Assembly: GCF_014649815.1 (NCBI RefSeq)
Contig: NZ_BMTT01000014.1
Coordinates: 62,001-126,000 of the forward strand
From: Streptomyces mutabilis
GTDB taxonomy: Bacteria; Actinomycetota; Actinomycetes; Streptomycetales; Streptomycetaceae
DNA: 64,000 nt
Direction of reading: 5' to 3'
The notes under the pieces were generated by a model. It saw only the letters and a program-made list of their open reading frames with translations. It did not search any database and was not told where the DNA came from. Position 1 is the first letter of the stretch. Every line of letters starts with the position of its first letter. A program made the position numbers and the translations under genes. Shown in pieces: positions 17,267 through 28,627 of this stretch.

Positions 17267-18751
17267 TCACTTCGCTTCTGGTGTCACGGTGTCCGGCGTG
17301 GCCAGCCGGGAACGGCGTTGGCCGTACACGAAGTAGAACACGAGCCCGACCGCCATCCAGACACCGAACACGACCCAGGTGACGGTGGACAGGCTGCCCA
17401 TCATCCAGACGCAGAAGGCGAAGCCCAGCGCCGGCAGGACCGGCGACAGCGGCACCCGGAAGGTGCGGCGCATGTCGGGGCGGGTCCGGCGCAGCAGCAC
17501 GACGGCCACGTTGACCAGGGCGAAGGCGAAGAGGGTGCCGATGCTGGTGGCGTCGGCGAGCTGCCCGAGCGGGATGGCGGCGGCCAGGACGCCGCAGAAG
17601 AGGGAGACGATCAGCGTGTTGGCGCGGGGTGCGCCGGTCTTCGGGTGGACGCGGGAGAACACCTTCGGCACGAGTCCGTCGCGGGACATGGCGAACAGGA
17701 CGCGGGTCTGGCCGTAGAGCACGGTCAGGACGACGCTGGCGATGGCGACGACCGCGCAGAACGCGAGCAGGGTGCCCCAGAAGTCCCGGCCGGTGACGTC
17801 GCTCATGATCTGGGCGAGGGAGGCCTCGGAGTCGGTGAAGGTACGCCAGGGGCGGGCGCCGACGGCGACGGCGGCGACGAGGACGTACAGCACCGTCACG
17901 ATGACCAGGGAGAGCATGATCGCGCGGGGCAAGTCGCGCTGGGCGTTCTTGGCCTCCTCACCGGCGGTGGAGGCGGCGTCGAAGCCGATGTACGAGAAGA
18001 AGAGCGTGGCGCCGGCCGCGCTGACGCCTGCCATGCCGAGGGGCATGAAGTTCTCGTAGTTGCCGGAGCGGAAGCCCTGCACGCCGACCGCGCAGAACAG
18101 CACCAGCGCGGCGATCTTCACGACGACCATGACCGTGTTGGCGCGGGCGGACTCGCGGGCACCGCCCAGCAGGAAGGTCATGGCGAGGAGCACGACGATC
18201 AGCGCGGGCAGGTTGAAGACGCCGCCGTCACCGGGCGGGGCGGACAGCGCGGCCGGGATGGTCACGCCGATGGTGCCGTCGAGGAGTTCGTTGAGGTACT
18301 CGCCCCAGCCGACGGCGACGGCGGCGACGGACACGCCGTACTCCAGGATCAGGCACCAGCCGCAGACCCAGGCGACCAGCTCGCCCATCGTGGCGTAGGC
18401 GTACGAGTAGGAGGAACCGGAGACCGGGATGGTGCTGGCCAGTTCGGCGTAGGACAGAGCCGAGAAGAGCGCGGTGAGGCCGGCGATGACGAAGGAGAGC
18501 GTGACGGCCGGGCCGGCCTTGGGGACGGCCTCGCCGAGGACGACGAAGATGCCGGTGCCGAGGGTGGCGCCGATGCTGATCATCGTGAGCTGCCACAGGC
18601 CGAGGGAGCGGCGCAGCGTGCCGCCCTCGCCCTGGCCGCCCTCGGCGACCAGCGTCTCCACGGGCTTGCGGCGCATGAGGCGCGCGGCCAGGCCCGGGGA
18701 CGCGGGGCCGGCCGATGTGTCGTGGTGCGGGGGTGCGCCTTGGTCGAGCAC
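17267..18751 (-). CDS. APC-family amino acid permease, cationic amino acid transporter type
   Basis: A 494-residue permease with about 12-14 membrane segments. After a polar N-terminus comes LGLWQLTMISIGATLGTGIFVVLG, the APC substrate-binding segment 1, then the family-typical YAELASTIPVSGSSYSYAYA and FFSYIGFDAASTAGEEAKNA, the latter characteristic of CAT-type carriers of arginine and lysine. Together with the DavA/DavB-like enzymes and the shared upstream motifs, lysine uptake is a reasonable guess. The GTG start follows AAAGGAG by 8 bases; longer open frame upstream runs through the motif region and is rejected. Confidence 0.88.
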   Translation of the reverse strand: MLDQGAPPHHDTSAGPASPGLAARLMRRKPVETLVAEGGQGEGGTLRRSLGLWQLTMISIGATLGTGIFVVLGEAVPKAGPAVTLSFVIAGLTALFSALSYAELASTIPVSGSSYSYAYATMGELVAWVCGWCLILEYGVSVAAVAVGWGEYLNELLDGTIGVTIPAALSAPPGDGGVFNLPALIVVLLAMTFLLGGARESARANTVMVVVKIAALVLFCAVGVQGFRSGNYENFMPLGMAGVSAAGATLFFSYIGFDAASTAGEEAKNAQRDLPRAIMLSLVIVTVLYVLVAAVAVGARPWRTFTDSEASLAQIMSDVTGRDFWGTLLAFCAVVAIASVVLTVLYGQTRVLFAMSRDGLVPKVFSRVHPKTGAPRANTLIVSLFCGVLAAAIPLGQLADATSIGTLFAFALVNVAVVLLRRTRPDMRRTFRVPLSPVLPALGFAFCVWMMGSLSTVTWVVFGVWMAVGLVFYFVYGQRRSRLATPDTVTPEAK

Positions 18752-18937
18752 GCGTTGACTCCTTTGTCGCTGCCGGTCGGGCCCGTCGGTGTGAGCCGAC
18801 GGGCTCGCGGCGGGCTCTGGAGCGGCGGGAACGCGGCGGGCACCCGTGAAGCACGGAGACCCACCGAGCGGGGTCCCCGCCACGCCACGTACAGCGCAGA
18901 ACACTACGAGGGGGGCGCCGCGCCGGTAATGCAGCAA

Positions 18938-19016
18938 CCTTGCGCATCTCCGCACGATCGTTGCGTTCACCGGGGCGGGACGGACGTTCGTTGCGCGGAG
19001 GGTGCGGAGCGTTGCG
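18938..19016. repeat. Four phased CGTTGCG-type motifs upstream of the permease-lrp operon
   Basis: CCTTGCG (18938, one mismatch) and exact CGTTGCG at 18959, 18989 and 19010 lie in one orientation with steps of 21, 30 and 21 bases. Flanks match those upstream of davA: GATCGTTGCGT and TTCGTTGCG occur in both regions in the same order with nearly the same step (31 there, 30 here), and GAGC precedes one copy in each. The rest of the 418-base gap between permease and guaB1 holds no gene that I can see. Confidence 0.8.
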
Positions 19017-19108
19017 CGCGGGCCCGGCGGATGACGGATCGGGCCTGGTCACAGACGGTCGACCGGGCCCGTTCAGCCGCCGTTTCGTTCCGCTGCCGAG
19101 CGGAGGAA

Positions 19109-19149
19109 CGGCCCCCGTCCCTTCCCGCGGACGGGAGGAACGGGGGCCG
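19109..19149 (-). terminator. Terminator downstream of the GuaB1-like gene
   Basis: CGGCCCCCGT and ACGGGGGCCG flank an inner CCCG/CGGG pair around a CGGA loop, forming a nearly continuous 18-base stem. It begins about 20 bases after the stop codon. Confidence 0.85.
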
Positions 19150-19169
19150 TGCGGAGCGGGTGGGCGCGG

Positions 19170-20654
<1,485 letters not shown>

Positions 20655-20720
20655 TCAGCCAGGGGGAAAGAGCACGTACTTCATTCTCCCATGACCGGTG
20701 GCCGATAATCCCCGGGCAGA

Positions 20721-21074
20721 TCATCCAGGCTGGTCAGCGGCCTCCCTGGAGGATCCTCCAGGGCCGAGGGTCACGAAGAGCCCCGGGCCCCGGTCCGTCG
20801 CCTCGGCGAAGACCTCCTCGGCGACGGCCCACTCGTCCGGCCGCTCCTCGGCGTACGCCCGCCAGCCCCGGACGACGAGGACCAGCCCCCGGTCCTGCGC
20901 GCCCTCGGGCCAGACGGACGGGTCGGCGAGGGAGTCGGCGAGCGCGTCCCAGTTCCGCCCGAACCAGTCGGGCAGCGCCAGGTCACGGGCGCAGCGGTCC
21001 ATCAGGCCCGCCTTGTCCGTGACCCCGTCGAGGTCCAGCGTGACCACGAGCCGCCCTGCGGGGTCCTCGGCCAT
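20721..21074 (-). CDS. Barstar-like ribonuclease inhibitor family protein
   Basis: A 117-residue acidic protein with the barstar fold signs: LDLDGVTDKAGLMDRCARDL followed by LPDWFGRNWDALADSL, the helix and loop that plug the active site of barnase. Real barstar inhibits a secreted ribonuclease made by the same cell, but no barnase-like gene is next to it. It lies 28 bases after the SorC-type regulator gene and is probably co-transcribed. The ATG is preceded by a purine-rich GAGAGAGGGG stretch. It could guard against an unlinked RNase or toxin domain, which is inference. Confidence 0.8.
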   Translation of the reverse strand: MAEDPAGRLVVTLDLDGVTDKAGLMDRCARDLALPDWFGRNWDALADSLADPSVWPEGAQDRGLVLVVRGWRAYAEERPDEWAVAEEVFAEATDRGPGLFVTLGPGGSSREAADQPG

Positions 21075-21102
21075 CGTCCTGCCCCTCTCTCTTGAATGCC
21101 CG

Positions 21103-22122
21103 TCAGGCGCCGTCGGGGTCGGCCCGGTTGAGCGTCGACTTCGGCGCCGGGCCGGCCGTCATCAGGTAGTCGGCGGCCGATGTGTCCGTCACCAGGCTGG
21201 TGACCAGCCCGGAACGCAGCACCGCGTCGATCGCCGCCGCCTTGCGCTGGCCGCCCGCGATCGCCACTACCTCGGGGATACGGCGGAGCTGATCGGCCTT
21301 GACCGTGATGCACCGCTCCCCCAGGTCCCGTCCGACCCGGCGCCCCTCGGCGTCGAAGAGGTGCGCGGACATCTCGGCGGCGACACCGAGCGAGGCGTAG
21401 TGCGCGCGCTCCTCGTCGCTGAGCATGTCGTGCACCGTCGAGATGCCCGGCTCCCAGGAGCCGATGGAGACGCAGGCGACGGTGACCTTGTCGAAGTACT
21501 CGAAGGCGCGGGCGATGCCGGTCTGGTGGCGCAGCGCCTCCGCGGTGGCCGCGTCCGGCAGCAGCATCGGCGCGTAGATGGGGTGGGCGTCGCCGCCCGA
21601 CACCTGGGCGGCGCGGCGGACGGCCTCGACCGAGCCGCGCTCGGCGGTCCCGGCGTCGTAGACGCCCGTCAGCTGCACCACCGTGCACGGCGGCAGCCGG
21701 TCGAGCGCAGCCGCCATGTGGATCGTGGACCGGCCCCAGGCCAGGCCCAGCACGTCGCCCTCGTTGACCAGCTCGCCGAGCAGGTCGGCGGCCACCTCGC
21801 CCAGGTTCTCCGGGTCGGGTGTCTCCTCGGCGTCGGCCGGGGACTCCACGACCACAGCGTGCTTGAGGCCGTAGCGCGCCCGTAGGGCGTCCGAGCGTTC
21901 GGCGTCCAGTTCGGCAGGTACCCGGATCTCGATTCGTACTAGGTCTCGCTCGAGGGCGGTCTCCAGGACCCGGGCCACCTTGAAGCGGCTGACGCCGAAC
22001 TCCTCGGCGATCTGGATCTTGGACTTGCCCTCGAGGTAGAAGCGGCGGGCCATGGCCGCCGCCTGGACCAGCTCAGCGGGTCCCATCCGCATGGCTGAAC
22101 GGCCCGCCGACATACCCGACAC
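21103..22122 (-). CDS. SorC/DeoR-type sugar-binding transcriptional regulator
   Basis: A 339-residue protein with an N-terminal HTH (YLEGKSKIQIAEEFGVSRFK) and a large SorC-type effector domain containing LGLAWGRSTIHMAAAL, a phosphosugar-binding region, and VVAIAGGQRKAAAI near the C-terminus. Such proteins usually sense a phosphorylated sugar. rpe, encoding a pentose-phosphate enzyme, lies just upstream on the same strand, which fits a phosphosugar theme. I chose the internal GTG preceded by GAGGAG at six bases; a GTG eight codons upstream has no ribosome site. Confidence 0.85.
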   Translation of the reverse strand: MSGMSAGRSAMRMGPAELVQAAAMARRFYLEGKSKIQIAEEFGVSRFKVARVLETALERDLVRIEIRVPAELDAERSDALRARYGLKHAVVVESPADAEETPDPENLGEVAADLLGELVNEGDVLGLAWGRSTIHMAAALDRLPPCTVVQLTGVYDAGTAERGSVEAVRRAAQVSGGDAHPIYAPMLLPDAATAEALRHQTGIARAFEYFDKVTVACVSIGSWEPGISTVHDMLSDEERAHYASLGVAAEMSAHLFDAEGRRVGRDLGERCITVKADQLRRIPEVVAIAGGQRKAAAIDAVLRSGLVTSLVTDTSAADYLMTAGPAPKSTLNRADPDGA

Positions 22123-22223
22123 GGCGTTCTCCTCACTGCTGTTCACACTCTGGATTCGCCGTTCATCCTTGCAGATTCGGCGCGCTTGATCAGCCCTGAT
22201 GGGAGCCGTTCACGTTCTGTTCC

Positions 22224-22910
22224 TCAGTGGTCGCACGCCCAGGACGCCTCGGCGGTGGCCGCGTCGGCCCGGTTGCGCAGTGCACGTACCGCCTCGGCCG
22301 GGTCGGACGCCCCGTACACGGCGGAACCCGCGACGAAGACGTCGGCGCCGGCGTCGGCGCACCGCTCGATCGTCGATGCCGACACTCCGCCGTCGACCTG
22401 GAGCCAGAGCTCCAGGCCGTGCTTCTTGATCAGCTCACGGGTGCGGCGGATCTTCGGCAGCATGATGTCGAGGAACGCCTGCCCGCCGAAGCCCGGTTCA
22501 ACCGTCATGATCAGCAGCATGTCGAGCTCGGGGAGCAGATCCTCGTACGGCTCGATCGGCGTCGCCGGGCGCAGCGCCATGGAGGCGCGGGCCCCCTTGG
22601 CACGGATTTCGCGGGCGAGCCGCACGGGGGCGGTGGCCGCCTCGACGTGGAAGGTGACGGAGCCGGCGCCGGCCTCCACGTACTGGGGGGCCCAGCGGTC
22701 GGGGGCCTCGATCATCAGGTGGCAGTCCAGCGGGGTGTCCGTCGCCCGGGCCAGCGACTCCACCACCGGCACGCCGAGGGTGAGGTTGGGGACGAAGTGG
22801 TTGTCCATGACGTCGACGTGGAGCCAGTCGGCTCCCTGGACCGCCTTGGCCTCGTCCGCGAGGCGGGCGAAGTCGGCGGACAGGATGCTGGGGTTGATCT
22901 GCGCGGCCAT
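22224..22910 (-). CDS. rpe: Ribulose-phosphate 3-epimerase
   Basis: Interconverts ribulose 5-phosphate and xylulose 5-phosphate in the pentose phosphate pathway. A 228-residue TIM barrel with all family motifs: [13 protein letters not shown] at the N-terminus, [16 protein letters not shown] with the metal-binding His and Asp, [18 protein letters not shown], and [11 protein letters not shown]. The ATG directly before [13 protein letters not shown] is preceded by GGGGG; the longer frame adds a non-conserved arm. Downstream on the same strand is the SorC-type regulator at about 100 bases. Confidence 0.96.
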   Translation of the reverse strand: MAAQINPSILSADFARLADEAKAVQGADWLHVDVMDNHFVPNLTLGVPVVESLARATDTPLDCHLMIEAPDRWAPQYVEAGAGSVTFHVEAATAPVRLAREIRAKGARASMALRPATPIEPYEDLLPELDMLLIMTVEPGFGGQAFLDIMLPKIRRTRELIKKHGLELWLQVDGGVSASTIERCADAGADVFVAGSAVYGASDPAEAVRALRNRADAATAEASWACDH

Positions 22911-22978
22911 GCCCCCAAGACTGCCATGCCGTCCGGGGGTGGGCGGCATCGGTCCCGGGGGGGGTGGGGTTGGTCGTC

Positions 22979-23022
22979 GGGTGCGGATGCGTGGACCCTG
23001 GGCGCGCGGTTTCCCCGCACCC
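22979..23022 (-). terminator. Possible terminator after rsmB
   Basis: GGGTGCGG and CCGCACCC form an eight-base stem with a long loop, 27 bases after the rsmB stop. A run of eight G follows at 22957-22964. Moderate support only. Confidence 0.4.
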
Positions 23023-23048
23023 CTACCGGCGCCTGCGTCGGCCCGCGT

Positions 23049-24458
23049 CTACGCGGTGCGGCGGATCAGGGCGAGGTACATCGCGTCGGTGCCGTGGAGG
23101 TGGGGCCAGAGTTGGATGTCGGGGCCCTCGCCCAGGTCGGGGACGTCGGGGAGGAGGGGACGGGCGTCGATGAGGTCGGTGTCGGGGAACTGCTTGAGTC
23201 CGTCGGCGACGACCGCGCGGGTCTCGGCGAGGTGCGGCGAGCAGGTCGCGTAGGCGACGACGCCGCCGACCCGGACGGCCTCGAGGGCGCTGCGCAGCAG
23301 GGCCCGCTGGAGCGGAGCGAATCCGTCCAGGTCCTGCGGGCGGCGGCGCCAGCGGGCCTCGGGGCGGCGGCGCAGGGCACCGAGGCCGGTGCACGGCACG
23401 TCGACCAGGACGCGGTCGAAGCTGCCGGGGCGCCATGCCGGGCGCGTGCCGTCGGCGGTGATCACCTGGTACGGCCCCGGGTTGCCGTCCAGGGCCTTGG
23501 CCACCAGCCCGGCGCGGTGCGGCTGCTTCTCGGAGGCGAGCAGGAAGGCACCGCGTTCAGCGGCCAGAGCACCGAGAAGCGCGGCCTTCCCGCCGGGCCC
23601 GGCGCACCCGTCCAGCCAGCGCCGGTCCGGGCCGTCCAGGGGCGCGTTGGCCAGGGCCAGGGCGACGAGCTGGCTGCCCTCGTCCTGGACGCCGGCCCGG
23701 TTCTCGCGTACCGCGTCGACGGCGCCGGGCTCGCCGCCCTCGCTCAGGCGCACGGCGTACGGGGACCAGCGGCCCGGCACGGCGGCCTCCTCGGCGAGCA
23801 GCTCGTCGCGGGTGGCCCGGCCGGGGCGGGCGACCAGGGTGACCTCGGGGCGCTCGTTGTCCGCGGCCAGCAGTTCCTCCATGCCGGCCCGGCCGCCGCC
23901 GAGCGAGTCCCACAGCGCCGAGACGACCCAGCGGGGGTGCGAGTGCACGACGGCGAGGTGGTCCTCGGGGTCGTCGTCGTAGGGCGGGGCCACCCGCTCC
24001 AGCCACCCGTCGAGGTCGTCCCGCGCGACCTTGCGCAGCACGGCGTTGACGAACTTGGCCCGCCCGTCGCCGAGCACGACCCTCGCCAGCTCGACGGTGG
24101 CGGACACGGCGGCATGGCTCGGGATACGCGTCCCGAGCAGCTGGTGCACGCCGAGGCCGAGCACGTCCAGCACCGGCGGGTCGACCTCCCGCAGCGGCCG
24201 GTCGACGCAGTCGGCGACGATCGCGTCGTACGTCCCCTGCCTGCGCAGCGTCCCGTACACCAGCTCGGTGGCGAGCGCCGCGTCCCGCGCGTCGAAGTCC
24301 CCCTTCTCGCGGGCCTTGCGCAGCAGGGGCGGCAGCACGAGGTTGGCGTACGCGTCCCGCTCGTCCACGGCCCTGAGCGCCTCGAAGGCGAGGATGCGGA
24401 CGGGGTCCTTCTGGGGCCTGCGGTACGGCTTGCGGGGACGGCGGGGCTGCTCGCTCAC
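23049..24458 (-). CDS. rsmB: 16S rRNA (cytosine-C5) methyltransferase, RsmB/Sun family
   Basis: Methylates a cytosine of 16S rRNA. The 469-residue protein has an N-terminal NusB-like RNA-binding domain (DPVRILAFEALRAVDERDAYAN onward in shorter pieces such as LVYGTLRRQGTYD) and a C-terminal Rossmann methyltransferase with the SAM loop WLDGCAGPGGKAALL and the two catalytic cysteines in DVPCTGLGALRRRPE and YATCSPH. The GTG at MSEQPRRP was chosen because Lys/Arg-rich starts are typical and because the larger frame merges into fmt read in the wrong frame. It follows fmt by 80 bases, a common pairing in bacteria. Confidence 0.94.
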   Translation of the reverse strand: MSEQPRRPRKPYRRPQKDPVRILAFEALRAVDERDAYANLVLPPLLRKAREKGDFDARDAALATELVYGTLRRQGTYDAIVADCVDRPLREVDPPVLDVLGLGVHQLLGTRIPSHAAVSATVELARVVLGDGRAKFVNAVLRKVARDDLDGWLERVAPPYDDDPEDHLAVVHSHPRWVVSALWDSLGGGRAGMEELLAADNERPEVTLVARPGRATRDELLAEEAAVPGRWSPYAVRLSEGGEPGAVDAVRENRAGVQDEGSQLVALALANAPLDGPDRRWLDGCAGPGGKAALLGALAAERGAFLLASEKQPHRAGLVAKALDGNPGPYQVITADGTRPAWRPGSFDRVLVDVPCTGLGALRRRPEARWRRRPQDLDGFAPLQRALLRSALEAVRVGGVVAYATCSPHLAETRAVVADGLKQFPDTDLIDARPLLPDVPDLGEGPDIQLWPHLHGTDAMYLALIRRTA

Positions 24459-24538
24459 GAAAAAGGTGCTCCGGATGTGGGGTGAAGTGCGCTCACCAGC
24501 GTACGCCCGGCCGGTGAGCGGTGATGCGGAGGCGCAGG

Positions 24539-25471
24539 TCAGCCGCCGAGCTGCTCGCCCTCGGCGATCCGCACCCCGCGCGCCCAGTCGGCGGCGCGCA
24601 TCGGCTTCTTGCCCTGGGCCTGCACCCACAGCAGCTCGACGGCGTGCGAGCCGGTGCCGACGTACACGTCGTTCTTGCCGACGGCGAGCTGCCCGGGGGC
24701 AAGGTCCGCGCGGTCGGGGACCGGCACGGCCTGGACGAGCTTGAGCCGCTCGCCCCGGAAGGTGGTCCACGCGCCGGGGGCCGGGGTGCAGCCGCGCACC
24801 ACCCGGTCCACTCGCAGCGCCGGGGCCGACCAGTCGACCCGGGCGTCCTCGACGGTGATCTTCGGGGCGAGAGTGACGCCCTCGGACGGCTGCGGCACCG
24901 CCTTCAGGCTGCCGTCCTCGATGCCGTCCATGGTGGCCGCCAGGAGCCCCGCGCCCGCGAAGGCGAGCCGGGTCAGCAGGTCGCCGCTGGTGTCGGTGGG
25001 GCGGACGGTCTCGGTGACCGTGCCGTAGACGGGGCCGGAGTCCAGGCCCTCCTCGATCAGGAAGGTGGACGCCCCGGTGATCTCGTCGCCCGCCATCAGC
25101 GCGTGCTGCACGGGCGCGGCCCCGCGCCAGGCGGGCAGCAGCGAGAAGTGCAGGTTGACCCAGCCGCGGGCGGGCACGTCGAGGGCGACGCGGGGCAGCA
25201 GCGCCCCGTAGGCCACGACGGGGCAGCAGTCGGGCGCGATCTCCCGCAGCCGCTCCAGGAACTCCGGCTCGCGCGGCTTGGCGGGCTTGAGCACCTCGAT
25301 CCCGGCCTCCTCGGCCCGTTCGGCCACGGGAGAGGCGACCAGCCGACGACCGCGCCCGGCCGGAGCGTCCGGCCGCGTGACGACGGCGGCCACCTCGTGG
25401 CGCCCGGAGGCGATCAGGGCGTCCAGGGCGGGAACGGCGACCTCGGGGGTGCCGGCGAAGACGAGCTTCAT
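24539..25471 (-). CDS. fmt: Methionyl-tRNA formyltransferase
   Basis: Formylates initiator Met-tRNA using 10-formyl-tetrahydrofolate. At 310 residues it has normal length. It begins [19 protein letters not shown]; the catalytic segment [19 protein letters not shown] carries the Asn and His of the active site and is followed by [16 protein letters not shown] with the catalytic Asp region. The C-terminal OB-fold domain runs from about residue 205. ATG start with GAGAGG upstream. First gene of an fmt-rsmB pair; def is not beside it here. Confidence 0.96.
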   Translation of the reverse strand: MKLVFAGTPEVAVPALDALIASGRHEVAAVVTRPDAPAGRGRRLVASPVAERAEEAGIEVLKPAKPREPEFLERLREIAPDCCPVVAYGALLPRVALDVPARGWVNLHFSLLPAWRGAAPVQHALMAGDEITGASTFLIEEGLDSGPVYGTVTETVRPTDTSGDLLTRLAFAGAGLLAATMDGIEDGSLKAVPQPSEGVTLAPKITVEDARVDWSAPALRVDRVVRGCTPAPGAWTTFRGERLKLVQAVPVPDRADLAPGQLAVGKNDVYVGTGSHAVELLWVQAQGKKPMRAADWARGVRIAEGEQLGG

Positions 25472-26350
<879 letters not shown>

Positions 26351-26380
26351 GCCGCACCGACGGGGCCGCCACGGCTCACC

Positions 26381-26418
26381 GGCCCTCCGTCTCCCTCCTC
26401 CTCGGGAACCGGAGGGCC
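26381..26418. terminator. Terminator between the HTH gene and priA
   Basis: GGCCCTCCG pairs with CGGAGGGCC around a 20-base pyrimidine-rich loop, between two convergent genes. It begins 31 bases after the HTH gene stop and 59 bases after the priA stop. Confidence 0.7.
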
Positions 26419-26476
26419 ACTGCACGCACGCTCCTCACCACAGCACACACCACTCCCCCCCCGGCATGCTCACGCC

Positions 26477-28627
26477 TCACCCGATGTCGGGCGGATCGAT
26501 CCGCACCCACACCGCCGCGTCGCTCCCCCGCGCCATCCGCGCCGCCTGCGCGGCCTTCAGCGCACCGGCAAGCGCCGCCCCTCGCCCCGGCGGCACCCGG
26601 ACCAGCGCCCGCTCCCAGCGTTCGCCCGGCGGCGGCGCGCCCGCCCGGCGCGGACGCCCCGCGGCCGTGACCGGAAGTGGCACGGGACCGAGCACCTCGG
26701 CCTCGCGCGGCAGTTCGACGGCGCCCAGGAAGTCGGCCACCGCCTGAGCCGGCCCCGCCACGGCCGCCATCCTGGAGACCGGCGGGAAGCCGAGCTCGGC
26801 CCGCTCGGCCAGCTCCCGCAGCGCGTGACCGACGGGATCCCAGCGCACCAGCGCCTGCACCGGCCGCAGCGTCGGCTCGGCGACCGCGACAACGGTGCCC
26901 CCGGCGCTCTGCGGACGCACCAGCGCGGCGGCGGCCAGCCAGCGCCGCAGCGCGTCCTCGCCGGCGTGGAGGTCGGGCCGCCCGAGCATCGCCCAGCCGT
27001 CGAGCAGCAGGGCCGCCGCGTATCCGCCCTCGGCGACGGGTTCGGCGCCCGGCGTGCTCACGACCAGCGCGGGAGCCTCGGACACGGTGTCCAGCACCTG
27101 CTCGCGCCCGGAGGTGCGCACGGGCACGGCCGGGAAGGCCCGCCCCAGTTCCTCGGCGGTGCGCCGGGCCCCGACGACCTGTGCGCGCAGCCGGAAGGCC
27201 CCGCACTCCGGGCAGTGCCAGGCGCCCTCCTCGCGCCCGCACCATCCGCACCGCAGAGCGGGCCCGGACTCCTGGCCCTCCAGCGGCCCCGAGCAGTGCC
27301 GGCACCGCGCGGGCGTCCGACACGAAGCGCACGCCATCCGCGGCACGTAGCCCCGCCGGGGCACCTGCACGAGCACCGGGCCGCGCCGCAGCCCGTCCCT
27401 GACGGCCTGCCAGGCGAGGGTCGGCAGCCGCGCGGCCCGTGCGGCCTCGTCCCGGGCCAGGTCCTGGTCCCCCACGGTCCGTACCAGCGGGGCCGCGGCC
27501 CGCACCTGCTCGCGTGCGGCGACCAGCGGCCGGGCCCAGCCGGTCTCCACGAGCTGGGCGGCCTCCACGGTGCAGCTCCAGCCGCCCAGCAGGAAGGCGC
27601 ACCGGTCCTGGGCGGCGCGCAGCAGCAGCACCTCGCGCGCGTGCGGCTGCGGGGCGTGCGGCTCGCTGTGGCTGTCGTCGCCGTCGTCCCAGAGGGCGAC
27701 CAGCCCGAGGTCCCGCACCGGCGCGAACATGGCGGCCCGGGTTCCGACCACGGCCCGTACGGACCCCCTGCGCACCGCGAGCCACTGCGCGTACCGCTTC
27801 TCGGGCCCCGCGTCGGCGGTGAGCACCGCGTGCCGTCCCTCGCCGAGCACGGTGGTCAGCGCGGTGTCTGCGCGGGCGACCGCCCGTCCGTCGGGCAGGA
27901 CGACGAGCGCGCCCCGTCCGGAGGCCAACGTCGCCGCGACGGCCCGCGCCAGCTCTTCGGCCCACTGCGGGCCGGGCAACGCGTTCCACACCGCGCGCGG
28001 CGCGCCCCCCGAGGCGAGGGCAGCCACGAACGCCGCCCCTTGTTCGTACCGCGCCCAGGACCCCGGATCCGGCACCGGTGGCGGGGGCAGCGGATCGGGT
28101 GACGTCCGCTTCTCGGCGCGCGCGCTGCGCGGCGGTACGGCGAGCTGCAGGACGTCGGCGAGGCTGCCCGCGTAACGGTCCGCGACCCCCCGCGCGAGTC
28201 CCAGCAGCTCCCCGTCGAGCACCGGCTCGGGCGAGACGACCTGGGCCAACGCGGCCAGGGGGCCTGAGTAGTCGGACTCGGCGAGCCGCTCGATGAGGAA
28301 CCCGTCGACCAGTCCCCCGCCCTCGCGCCGCCCGTCCCGCACCCGGTGCCGGCCCGCCCCGAACCGCACCCGCACCCGCACGCCGGGCTGGGCGTCGGCG
28401 TCGAGCTCCTCGGGCACGGCGTAGTCGAAGTACCGGTCGAGGTGGAGCACGCCCTTGTCGACGAGCACCCGGGCGACGGGCAACTCCTTGGCGAGGGCCG
28501 CTCCGCGCCAGGTCCGCGGCTTGGCCCGAGGCGCCTTCGCCCGGCGCACACTCTCCCGGATGAGCGCGAGCTGCTCGGGCGGCGCGTCCCCCGCGCCACC
28601 GCCCGTCGCTTCGTTCTCGCTGCTCAC
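26477..28627 (-). CDS. priA: Replication restart protein PriA, helicase-degenerate actinobacterial form
   Basis: Primosomal protein N', which in most bacteria reloads the replisome at broken forks. The N-terminal DNA-binding part (ARVLVDKGVLHLDRYFDYAVP) and the central zinc domain with eight cysteines (CASC, CRHC, CGWC, CPEC; about residues 430-475) are clear. The Walker A loop GSGKT is absent: the matching region reads ALPGPQWAEELARA, and the DEAH box is replaced by LWDDGDD. Actinobacterial PriA proteins are known to lack helicase motifs, so this is a family trait, not decay. GTG start; 716 residues. Confidence 0.9.
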   Translation of the reverse strand: MSSENEATGGGAGDAPPEQLALIRESVRRAKAPRAKPRTWRGAALAKELPVARVLVDKGVLHLDRYFDYAVPEELDADAQPGVRVRVRFGAGRHRVRDGRREGGGLVDGFLIERLAESDYSGPLAALAQVVSPEPVLDGELLGLARGVADRYAGSLADVLQLAVPPRSARAEKRTSPDPLPPPPVPDPGSWARYEQGAAFVAALASGGAPRAVWNALPGPQWAEELARAVAATLASGRGALVVLPDGRAVARADTALTTVLGEGRHAVLTADAGPEKRYAQWLAVRRGSVRAVVGTRAAMFAPVRDLGLVALWDDGDDSHSEPHAPQPHAREVLLLRAAQDRCAFLLGGWSCTVEAAQLVETGWARPLVAAREQVRAAAPLVRTVGDQDLARDEAARAARLPTLAWQAVRDGLRRGPVLVQVPRRGYVPRMACASCRTPARCRHCSGPLEGQESGPALRCGWCGREEGAWHCPECGAFRLRAQVVGARRTAEELGRAFPAVPVRTSGREQVLDTVSEAPALVVSTPGAEPVAEGGYAAALLLDGWAMLGRPDLHAGEDALRRWLAAAALVRPQSAGGTVVAVAEPTLRPVQALVRWDPVGHALRELAERAELGFPPVSRMAAVAGPAQAVADFLGAVELPREAEVLGPVPLPVTAAGRPRRAGAPPPGERWERALVRVPPGRGAALAGALKAAQAARMARGSDAAVWVRIDPPDIG

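Noticed and set aside
22957-22964. Run of eight G downstream of rsmB
   Set aside because: Homopolymer runs of this size are expected in 72 percent GC non-coding DNA; it might be a phase-variable tract, but it is not in a coding or promoter position.
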